Source: CAWCDJ01 sp963796485 (GTDB lineage Bacteria; Acidobacteriota; Terriglobia; Bryobacterales; Bryobacteraceae). Taken from it: a stretch of 64,000 nucleotides of DNA. Position 1 is the stretch's first letter; every line of letters begins with the position of its first letter. Below the pieces are notes generated by a model. That model saw nothing but the letters and a program-made list of their open reading frames with translations. It was not told where the DNA came from and searched no databases. The DNA lies in assembly GCA_963796485.1 (NCBI GenBank), contig CAWCLV010000001.1:2170001-2234000 (forward strand), given 5' to 3'. This document shows positions 50,726-58,083 of the stretch, piece after piece. The translations under genes and the position numbers were made by a program.

Positions 50726-51715
50726 ATGAGTCTTCCATGGAAGTACCTGCTCCTTTGCTTCGCGCTCACCTGGATGGTATGGGTCCCGGGAACGCTGTTG
50801 CATGCCGATGTCATGATCCTGACCTTCGGTTCGGCCGGGCCGGCGTTGGCGGCAATCTGGCTCGCCCGGTCCACCGGGAAGTCGAATGTACGGCCCTCGC
50901 AACGTTTCGCTTGCTTTGCGGCCATCTGGGTGACTGCCTGGCTCGTACTCGAAATCGCACCGCCCGGTGTTGGCGGCTTGCACTGGCCCATCCGCTGGAA
51001 TTCTTGGGCTATCCCGCTGGCAATGCTGCCGGCCTGGATTCTCTCTGGTGCGTGGTCGTCTGACAGCGGCATTCGTGAGTTGCTGCGGATGATGTGGACC
51101 GCGCGAAATTGGCGTTGGCCGCTGATTTCGTTTCTCGCCATTCCCGCGTACCTGCTGATCCCGGCTGCGATTGCCAGGCTTATCGGCTTGCCCCTCACCG
51201 CGCCGCCGCAACCGAATGGTCTGGCCGGGCTCGTGATTTTCGGCGCGTTGTCGTTTGCTCGAACGTTCTTGTATGCGGCATTCGAGGAACTTGGGTGGCG
51301 CGGCACTCTCCTCCGCCGGCTCGAAGACAGCCACTCTCCGTTGACTGCGAGCCTGTTCGTCTGGTTTCCCTGGATGCTTTGGCACACGCCGCTCGACCTC
51401 AGTGGTGGAGCGGCTCACACCGTCGCAGGCTGGCTCCAGATCCGCGTCATCTTCCTGATCCCCATGGCGATCCTCTTGACTTGGATCTACAACCGTTCCG
51501 GCCGAAGCCTCCTTTGCACCACCCTCTTTCACTCGGCGATGAACACATTCCCCTTTTTACTACCCTGGTCACGTCCCATGCTCGGACTAGTGTTTGTGTG
51601 GGTGATCTGGGTTGTCATCCACGATCGTATGTGGCGTCCAAACACTCTTGATGCACGGAGCCATGGTCAGAGGATCATCGGCGAAACGAAATCACGTCAG
51701 CAAGCGGCGCAATAG
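50726..51715 (+). CDS. CPBP-family intramembrane metalloprotease
   Basis: A 329-residue membrane protein from ATG 50726, with GAGGTGA nine bases upstream; a GTG at 50714 overlapping the previous stop is possible. About eight membrane helices. The protease motifs are YAAFEELGWRGTLL (E-E-x3-R), FPWMLWHTPLD and TTLFHSAMN. These CAAX-type or bacteriocin-processing (Abi) proteases cleave within membranes; the substrate here is not known. It is last or near last in the PadR-led cassette. Confidence 0.9.
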   Translation: MSLPWKYLLLCFALTWMVWVPGTLLHADVMILTFGSAGPALAAIWLARSTGKSNVRPSQRFACFAAIWVTAWLVLEIAPPGVGGLHWPIRWNSWAIPLAMLPAWILSGAWSSDSGIRELLRMMWTARNWRWPLISFLAIPAYLLIPAAIARLIGLPLTAPPQPNGLAGLVIFGALSFARTFLYAAFEELGWRGTLLRRLEDSHSPLTASLFVWFPWMLWHTPLDLSGGAAHTVAGWLQIRVIFLIPMAILLTWIYNRSGRSLLCTTLFHSAMNTFPFLLPWSRPMLGLVFVWVIWVVIHDRMWRPNTLDARSHGQRIIGETKSRQQAAQ

Positions 51716-51733
51716 TCGGCGAGCTAGCGGACG

Positions 51734-51964
51734 ATGGCTTGGATGCGAATGACGGACCGCGAGAAGGCATACGCGGAGTGGGTGCTCGACACCCAGTTTG
51801 AGGATCAGAAGCCCGCGATGTTCGGCCGCAACGTGATTACGTTCGTGGGCGACGACGGCAAGCAAGAGTTCCTGGAGGCGCTCCAGGATGAGGCGTCATA
51901 CGACACCGCGTGCGGCGTCCGCTCGGTCGGCCGCAGGCTGGCCAACAAGATCAGAGAGCCCTGA
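51734..51964 (+). CDS. Hypothetical 76-residue protein
   Basis: An acidic-basic mixed soluble protein: DREKAYAEWVLDTQFEDQKPAMFGRNVITFVGDDGKQEFLEAL, then RSVGRRLANKI. Codon use is like the neighbours. A weak GCGGAC purine stretch precedes the ATG, and a strong terminator follows 18 bp after the stop, which supports it as the last gene of the cassette. No family recognised. Confidence 0.5.
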   Translation: MAWMRMTDREKAYAEWVLDTQFEDQKPAMFGRNVITFVGDDGKQEFLEALQDEASYDTACGVRSVGRRLANKIREP

Positions 51965-51982
51965 CGCCTGCCGCGCCGCACG

Positions 51983-52013
51983 GGCCGCCCGATTCTTGGG
52001 CGGCCGTTTTTTT
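51983..52013 (+). terminator. Rho-independent terminator
   Basis: Stem GGCCGCCC (51983-51990), loop GATTCTT, stem GGGCGGCC (51998-52005), then G and seven T (52007-52013). It closes the PadR cassette just before tRNA-Val. Confidence 0.92.
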
Positions 52014-52034
52014 CGTGGTACGATTGGTGTTTAC

Positions 52035-52111
52035 GGGCTTGTAGCTCAGTTGGTTAGAGCGCCTGCTTGACACGCAGGAGGTCACAGATTCGAGTTCTGT
52101 CAAGCCCACCA
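52035..52111 (+). tRNA. tRNA-Val(GAC), second copy
   Basis: Plus strand copy identical over all 77 bases to 48502-48578: acceptor GGGCTTG / CAAGCCC, anticodon loop TTGACAC (anticodon GAC), T loop TTCGAGTT, encoded CCA at 52109-52111. The two copies point away from each other's genes (minus then plus) and bracket 3.4 kb. Confidence 0.95.
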
Positions 52112-52607
52112 CTCTCTCCCTCCAATTCATACTTGCCCCGCCCTGGGGCGATTGATTCCAAAGCAAATAAAACGCTTGAAGTCGATTATGTTCTTGTGCG
52201 AGGCTGTGGTCGGCAGGAACTAGCAGCACGTGGTGCCGGGGCGGAGCGTTGACGCGCCGGGGCCAGGGAACAGCACGCAAAGGCGGCGAACAAGGCGAAC
52301 GTTCCCGAGATGAAGAAGGAAACGGCGGCGTTGAGGGGCCGGTCAAATCTACACGCGGTTGCCGTCCACGACAACCGTGAACACGCCGTAGCGGTCCCTC
52401 ACCATCTCCACTTCGGTCTTCAGCTCATGCCGTAGACGCGCCGGAACGACGCGGCGTGTTCGGACGCTCGCTGTGTGCGACTGCGGACATGCTTTACACG
52501 GATAGGTCCCATTCCGCACAGGTCTGAGTATCTCTGCCGGATGTGCCGATTTACCATAGCGTTAACGATTTCATCCTGCTGCCAGGCAGAAACGAGGAGA
52601 ACTTGCC
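52112..52607. other. Intergenic stretch before the cytochrome gene
   Basis: About 500 bp without a clear gene. Between 52186 and 52374 the minus strand has an open frame with a hydrophobic FFISGTFALFAAFACCSLAP segment. At 52349-52519 (minus) a short frame reads VRNGTYPCKACPQSH and later ELKTEV then MVRDRYGVFTVVVDGNRV, which is protein-like and may be a gene remnant. The start of the cytochrome has GAGGAGAACTTGCC before its GTG/ATG. Confidence 0.35.
52349..52519 (-). CDS. Possible small CxxC protein or gene remnant
   Basis: GTG 52519 to TAG 52349 gives 56 residues. CKAC could bind metal; the end MVRDRYGVFTVVVDGNRV has the alternating pattern of a real beta strand and turn. There is no Shine-Dalgarno and no family match that I can name; a faint likeness to the end of Rdx (SelW-like) proteins is not sufficient. 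It may be the tail of a decayed gene in the tRNA-flanked region. Confidence 0.25.
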   Translation of the reverse strand: MRNGTYPCKACPQSHTASVRTRRVVPARLRHELKTEVEMVRDRYGVFTVVVDGNRV

Positions 52608-54890
52608 GTGAAGAAGGCCATCTTACTGCTGATCACCATCTGCGCTGCGCTGCTCGGCGGGTACGGCCATCGTTCCTTTTCCGTGCACGAAAAAGCCTAT
52701 TACCTGGATCCGAACCAGGTCGCCTTCGTGCGCCCCGGTCTTGTCATCAAGATCACCGGCGTGAACATAGCTTCCGACGGTACAATCACGGCCAACTTCA
52801 CTCTTACCGATCCCATGGGATTGCCGCTCGACATACAAGGCGTCTTTACCCCGGGGCCTATCACCGTCAGTTTCGTCGCGGCCTATATCCCGGCCGGCAC
52901 AAGCGACTTTGTCGCGCTGACCTCGAGCGTCCAGACAAGTCCCATCACCGGCAACTCCGCCAATCAGCCGGCGGCCGACCGCGGGGGTACTACTTCGTCC
53001 ACCGGAAACGGCACTTATACTTACACGTTCAAAACAAAGGTACCCTCCGGCTTCGACACGTCGCAGACGTTCCGGGTCGGGGCCTATGCCAGCCGTAACC
53101 TGAGTGAGTTCGACTTGGGGACTGCTTACGCCGATAACGTTTATACCTTTGTCCCCAATGGCTCCGCGGTCGTAAATACCCACGACGTGGTTGCCACCAA
53201 GAGCTGCAATCGCTGCCACGACCCTCTCGCGGCGCACGGCGGTTCGAGGCGCATTGTCCCTTTATGCATCATGTGCCATAACCCGGGCGGCAATGGCGTC
53301 CAGACGGTGGACCCGGATACGGGCAACAGCATCGATTTCAAGGTGATGGTGCACAAGATCCACATGGGCGCCAGCCTTCCCAGCGTCCTGGCGGGTACGC
53401 CCTACGAGATCATCGGCTTCAACGGGAGCGTGAACGATTTTTCGGACGTGGTGTTCCCGGCGGACACTCGCAATTGCCAGATGTGCCATCAAACCGGCGC
53501 CTATCCGCGAAAGGCCACAGTCGGTATCGCCAACGCGGCGCCGGGGTTGCCGCCGGCGCCGCTCAACGTGGACGCAAACGGAGTCGTCACGAGCGGTTCC
53601 CAGAGTTCCGACACGCCGGCGGCACCGCCTTTCCCGGGAACCGGCGACTCCACCGCCGGACCGGGCGGCGCAACGGTCGTCCCGGTCAGCGAATCGGAGT
53701 TTCTCATTCCCGGCGAGCAACCCATGCCGCCTCCGCCGGTGAATGCCAGTTGGTGGCTTACCCGTCCCAGCGCCGAAGCGTGCGGAGCCTGCCACGATAA
53801 CGTCAACTTCCAAACCGGCGCGAACCACCCGGGCGGACCGGTCAATAACAGCCAGTGCGCGCAGTGCCACATCCCACAGGGAGAACTGCCGTTCGATGCA
53901 TCGATTTTGGGAGGGCACGCCATCCCGCAGTGGACCCCGGGGCTCATGCCGGGCGTCGTCTTCAAACTGCTGAACGTGACTAATGGTACGGCCGGCAGTT
54001 CGCCCACCGTGACCTTCAGCATCACCGACTATGCCGGCAATCCGATCGCCCCGAGTAACATGGATTCGCTCAGTCTCTTACTTGCCGGTCCGACTTACGA
54101 CTACCAGAGTGTCGTCAGTGAGAGCGCAAAAGGAGCCACCGCCGCCGGCGTGGCAGGCACTTACAGTTACACGTTTAAAGCCGCGATTCCGGCTAATGCC
54201 AGCGGCAGTTACACCATCGGCATAGAAGGATATCGCAACTTCACCGTCGAGCCCGGCACGGTGGTCGCACAAACCGTCCGCGATGTCGGCTTCAACCAGC
54301 TGTATCCGTTCTCCGTCGATGGCTCGCCGGTTGCGCCGCATGCCTATGAGAACGTGCAGCAGGACTGTAACGCCTGCCACTACCGGATTTCCGCTCATGG
54401 CACGATCCGGCAGAATGTGCAGTACTGCCTGCTGTGCCACAATCCGACGGCAACCGACGCCGCGGTGAGGCCCGCCAGCCAGAATCCGCCCCAGGGCATC
54501 GACTTCCCGGTTCTGATTCACCGGTTGCACACCGGCGCCACGGCCGAGGCAGGCGGCCAGATGACGCCGTTCGTCGTCTACGGCTTCGGCGGAAGCGCGA
54601 ATGACTTCAGCAACGTCCTTTACCCGGCGTATCTCGGCGATTGCGGCAAGTGCCACGTAAACAGCTCGGACTATCCTCCGCCCCCGAGTCCGCGCATCAA
54701 CGTCAACAACCCCCGGGATTTCATCAATCCCACGCCGCCCGTTACCGCCGCATGCACGGCTTGCCACACGTCGCTCGATGCCTCGTCGCATGCCCTCTCG
54801 ATGACCAGTTCGCTCGGCGAGTCCTGCGCTGTCTGCCACGGCCAGGGCGCCGCCTTCAGCGTGGACAAGGTACACGCCCGCACTTTATGA
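52608..54890 (+). CDS. OmcA/MtrC-family decaheme c-type cytochrome, exported
   Basis: A 760-residue protein with signal peptide MKKAILLLITICAALLGGYG. Ten CxxCH haem sites are visible in order: CNRCH, CIMCH, CQMCH, CGACH, CAQCH, CNACH, CLLCH, CGKCH, CTACH, CAVCH, five in each half. Each half is preceded by a beta domain (ITGVNIASDGTITANFTLTD; KLLNVTNGTAGSSPTVTFSITD), which is the split beta-barrel and pentahaem layout of OmcA/MtrC. Further His for bis-His ligation are near (AAHGG, HKIHMG, HRLHTG). Relatives pass electrons to minerals at the cell surface. No lipobox Cys follows the signal. Confidence 0.93.
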   Translation: MKKAILLLITICAALLGGYGHRSFSVHEKAYYLDPNQVAFVRPGLVIKITGVNIASDGTITANFTLTDPMGLPLDIQGVFTPGPITVSFVAAYIPAGTSDFVALTSSVQTSPITGNSANQPAADRGGTTSSTGNGTYTYTFKTKVPSGFDTSQTFRVGAYASRNLSEFDLGTAYADNVYTFVPNGSAVVNTHDVVATKSCNRCHDPLAAHGGSRRIVPLCIMCHNPGGNGVQTVDPDTGNSIDFKVMVHKIHMGASLPSVLAGTPYEIIGFNGSVNDFSDVVFPADTRNCQMCHQTGAYPRKATVGIANAAPGLPPAPLNVDANGVVTSGSQSSDTPAAPPFPGTGDSTAGPGGATVVPVSESEFLIPGEQPMPPPPVNASWWLTRPSAEACGACHDNVNFQTGANHPGGPVNNSQCAQCHIPQGELPFDASILGGHAIPQWTPGLMPGVVFKLLNVTNGTAGSSPTVTFSITDYAGNPIAPSNMDSLSLLLAGPTYDYQSVVSESAKGATAAGVAGTYSYTFKAAIPANASGSYTIGIEGYRNFTVEPGTVVAQTVRDVGFNQLYPFSVDGSPVAPHAYENVQQDCNACHYRISAHGTIRQNVQYCLLCHNPTATDAAVRPASQNPPQGIDFPVLIHRLHTGATAEAGGQMTPFVVYGFGGSANDFSNVLYPAYLGDCGKCHVNSSDYPPPPSPRINVNNPRDFINPTPPVTAACTACHTSLDASSHALSMTSSLGESCAVCHGQGAAFSVDKVHARTL

Positions 54891-54893
54891 ACT

Positions 54894-55973
54894 TTATTCG
54901 CCGCCGCGCCTTCGTGTGAATCCGCCCCTGACCAGGCGCGCTAATTCCTCGAGCGCATTTCGCTCGGTCTGCTCGCGGAAAGTCGTGCGGTACCACTGCT
55001 CCACCTGCTGCATCTGCGCTTCCGCATTCGGAGCCGGATGCCGCGCCGCAAACGCGGAGATTCTCGCGGCCGCCGCGGCTTCTTTCTCCGGCTGCCGCGA
55101 CTCGCGGTAGCAGAACATCGCGAGGTAGTCCTGAATCCGGTAGTCGGGATCGTACGGCGCGCCCGTTCCCAGCCGTTCCGGATACTCCCGCGAGCGCTCC
55201 AGTTGTGCAATCGCCTGCTCGTACGCGCCTTTCTTCATATCCGCCGTGGCGCCGCTCACCAGGCATTGGACGAACAGGTTGTGGATGTCGCTTTGGCCTT
55301 CGAACGGCAGAATCGTCGCATTCGCAAGGACGGCGTTGCACTCTCCGAAGCGCGCGTTCTCCAGGTAACTGCGCGCCAGCAGCACCTTGAGCGCATCCTC
55401 TTTCGGGAACTGCTTCGATGCCTCAAGCGCCAACTCCATGGCTTTCCCGTGCGTCCCGGACTCGTTGTAGAAGGTGGCCAGGTGGTACCAGGTGCGCCAA
55501 TCCTTCTTGTCCAGCGAGAACGCCCGTTCGTAATCCGCCAGCGCTTTGGGTGCACTCGCGCTCTTCTCGAGAAATGCCCGCGAGATGTAAGCGGGCGCGT
55601 AGTCGGGCCGGTCGCCCCACGATTCGAACACCTTCTTTGCGTCGTCTCCGCGTTGCAGCCCCCAGTAAATCAGGCCCAGGTAATAAGCCGGCTTCCAGTC
55701 GCCCGGCCGGGCCGCCGCAGCCCACTCGAAAACCGGAATGGATTCCTCGCGAAATGGAAATACCAGATAGGGCGAGAGCGAAGACGCCCGTTCCAGCATC
55801 CGCCGGCTTTCCGCCGGAGACTTCTCACGCGAAAGGTAAGCCTGCCAGTAGCGCACGGTCGCCTGTTCCGGCGCGGCGTCCAGCACACGGAGCGCGTCGC
55901 CGTCCTGCCGCAGGTTGGCATAGTAGACCGCGATCTCCAGGTACGTCTCGTGCGGCAGTTCGCTCCGGATCAT
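54894..55973 (-). CDS. 3' fragment of frameshifted DUF5107/TPR protein
   Basis: A 359-codon frame rich in TPR-like helix pairs (WKPAYYLGLIYWGLQRGDDA, RTWYHLATFYNESGTHGKAMELAL, IHNLFVQCLVSG). It begins MIRSELPHETYLEIAVYYANLRQDG, which is the direct continuation of the upstream frame ending ERLNAFRS. Removing one base from the CC at 55974-55975 joins both into one protein of about 1010 residues. It therefore is probably not an independent gene. Ends 4 bp from the cytochrome stop (convergent). Confidence 0.75.
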   Translation of the reverse strand: MIRSELPHETYLEIAVYYANLRQDGDALRVLDAAPEQATVRYWQAYLSREKSPAESRRMLERASSLSPYLVFPFREESIPVFEWAAAARPGDWKPAYYLGLIYWGLQRGDDAKKVFESWGDRPDYAPAYISRAFLEKSASAPKALADYERAFSLDKKDWRTWYHLATFYNESGTHGKAMELALEASKQFPKEDALKVLLARSYLENARFGECNAVLANATILPFEGQSDIHNLFVQCLVSGATADMKKGAYEQAIAQLERSREYPERLGTGAPYDPDYRIQDYLAMFCYRESRQPEKEAAAAARISAFAARHPAPNAEAQMQQVEQWYRTTFREQTERNALEELARLVRGGFTRRRGGE

Positions 55974-57924
55974 CCGACCGGAACGCGTTCAGCCTCTCCG
56001 CTCCGGGCTCCAGCAGATACTGTTCGAAGCGCGCCAGGTGATTCAGCGGATCGAACTCCAGGATCTTCGCCAGCGTCTGCTGTGCCTTGGCCGGCTCCTT
56101 CCGCAGCCGGTACACGGTGGCCAGCACCTGGAGGGTACGGATGTTGTACGCATCATAATCCAGCGAGCGCTTCAGGTAATCCTCCGCGCGGTCCAGGTTG
56201 CCTTCCGTCAGATAAATGCCGCCGATTTCGCTGAACGCGCTTGAGCGGAATTCCATCGACCGCGCCGCCCAGCCGAGCGCCTCCCTGGCGTCCACCAGGT
56301 TCCCCACACGCCGCGAGAGGATCCCGTAAATGTAATTCGCGCCCGGGTCGTACATCACGTAGTCGAGCGCCTTGCGCGCGTACTCCAGTCCTTTGGCGTA
56401 TTCGGCGCGGCGGCAATAGATGCCCGCGATTCTCGTCAGCGCCCGCACGTTCGATGGGTCGCGGTCGAGGCATGCCAGGTAGTTCTGCATGGCGGAGTCG
56501 TACTTGCGTTCGCGTTCATCGCGCTCCGCCGATTGGTAAAGTCCCTCCAGGCTGCTCGTGTCGTAATTGCGGAAAGTGATGGGCCGGCTCAGGACGCCGT
56601 CCTTCGGGTCGTCCGTATACGACAGCTTGTCTCCGATGTCCACCCTCAACTCGCCCTTCTTCACGGACGCCGGCACGCGCTTCTCGTAGACCTCCATCGG
56701 TTTCAGAACGATCCGGTCGCTGAAGACCTCCTTGCCGCCGGCGCGAACCATCACCGTCTCGTCGATCTTCTGCAGCGCGCAAAAACTCAGCACCAGCGCG
56801 TCGCCCGTGTTCCGGACGTTGAGCGCGCCGTACGGCGTCGCTTTGACCATAGGCCCGATCTTCTTGTAAGGGAAGTACAACTCCTCCCAGTGGTCGGCCG
56901 AGTAAGGCGCGAACGCCGCGGTGTCGCTCTGATCCAGCAACCGGCCGGTCTGGTGTTCGATATACTGACCGTCGCTGTCGGTCAGCAGGTCTTCCCAGAT
57001 GCCGCCCGCACGCGAGAGGGACCAGTGGAAGAATTTCTGCCCGGGCACTTCTTCGTGGAGCGCCCAGTGGCCGTAACCGAAATTCGAATCGTGCCAGTAC
57101 CCGCCCGAAAAATCCGCGAGCTTCCCGTGGATGAAGAAACTGCCGTCGCTCAGGTTCTCGTGGTTTTTGTAAAGCGCCAGGTTCCGCCCGTCTTTGCCGG
57201 CCGGCCAGGGCTGGCTGGGCACCGAATAGTTGTGGCCGATCCACGCCGTCCCCGGGAGCACCAGTTCCAGGTCCTTGCCCGCCTTCTCCGCGACGTTCAT
57301 CCACACGTAATAGGATTGGTCGAGCGGTTGCGGGTTGTACCACAGCGAGCGCGCTTCGACATAGGCCTTATCCGGCTGGATCCGGTACTCCACGCGCCAT
57401 TGTGTCCGCGAGGGCAGGTCGATCGTCCCCACGAAACAGCTCACGCTCCCGTCCGGATTCCTGCGGACCAAATAGTCCACCGGTGTCGCGGTGGATGGAG
57501 CGTGGCCGATGATTCCGAAATTCGCCTCGATGCCGCCGGAGGTCCACGGGCCGCGCATGGCGATATTCCGGAACTTCAGGACGTGGTTGTAATAGATGAA
57601 AGCCTGGTTGGTGCTCTTCTCGATGGCTCCTACCAGTTTTCCGCCCACCGCCGGAAGCACGAAGGCCTCGATGTACGGGTTCTCCATCCGGACGACGTTC
57701 CACGCCTGGTCCGTTCCCGCCGCGGTGAGTTCGTCGAATGAGAAGTAAGGATAGATCCTCTGCTGAACGCCCTGCCCGCCGGGACGGGTGGGCGACGGGT
57801 TCGGCCCGCTGAACGGATAGGTTTTGATCACCTGCCGCTCCTCGCGGATGGTCGCCTGCTGCCCGAGCAGGCTGCCCGCCAAAGCGGCTGTGGCCAGGAT
57901 CCCGGCCGCGCGTTTTCGGTTCAT
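55825..57924 (-). CDS. 5' fragment of frameshifted DUF5107/TPR protein, exported
   Basis: Signal peptide GILATAALAGSLLGQQ, then a DUF5107-type domain (about residues 40-400: NPYIEAFVLPAVGGKLVGAIEKSTNQAFIYYN, WTSGGIEANFG, HNYSVPSQPWP), which resembles carbohydrate-active galactose-mutarotase-like beta folds. TPR repeats follow (EYAKGLEYARKALDYVMYDPGANYIYGIL, EDYLKRSLDYDAYNIRTLQVLATVYRL). After ERLNAFRS (about residue 651) the frame turns into a low-complexity tail that stops at 55825, while the other frame carries on the TPR pattern. One extra base near 55974 explains this. Confidence 0.82.
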   Translation of the reverse strand: MNRKRAAGILATAALAGSLLGQQATIREERQVIKTYPFSGPNPSPTRPGGQGVQQRIYPYFSFDELTAAGTDQAWNVVRMENPYIEAFVLPAVGGKLVGAIEKSTNQAFIYYNHVLKFRNIAMRGPWTSGGIEANFGIIGHAPSTATPVDYLVRRNPDGSVSCFVGTIDLPSRTQWRVEYRIQPDKAYVEARSLWYNPQPLDQSYYVWMNVAEKAGKDLELVLPGTAWIGHNYSVPSQPWPAGKDGRNLALYKNHENLSDGSFFIHGKLADFSGGYWHDSNFGYGHWALHEEVPGQKFFHWSLSRAGGIWEDLLTDSDGQYIEHQTGRLLDQSDTAAFAPYSADHWEELYFPYKKIGPMVKATPYGALNVRNTGDALVLSFCALQKIDETVMVRAGGKEVFSDRIVLKPMEVYEKRVPASVKKGELRVDIGDKLSYTDDPKDGVLSRPITFRNYDTSSLEGLYQSAERDERERKYDSAMQNYLACLDRDPSNVRALTRIAGIYCRRAEYAKGLEYARKALDYVMYDPGANYIYGILSRRVGNLVDAREALGWAARSMEFRSSAFSEIGGIYLTEGNLDRAEDYLKRSLDYDAYNIRTLQVLATVYRLRKEPAKAQQTLAKILEFDPLNHLARFEQYLLEPGAERLNAFRSDDPERTAARDVPGDRGLLCQPAAGRRRAPCAGRRAGTGDRALLAGLPFA

Positions 57925-58083
57925 GCTACACCCCTGTAACCGGGTCCGATTCTAGCACATGCGATCCGGAACTCCCGAAGCCCCCACCTCTCGCGTTCGC
58001 CTTCGCGCGAGAACGGGTTTATGATGGCGTTCGGAAAGATGGCCCACATGATTTCTCGCCTCCACCCAGGGGAAGGTCGGGAG

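Noticed and set aside
52349..52519. SelW/Rdx-type selenoprotein remnant
   Set aside because: Only a weak GVFTVVVDG resemblance; no CxxU motif or SECIS-like hairpin was found.
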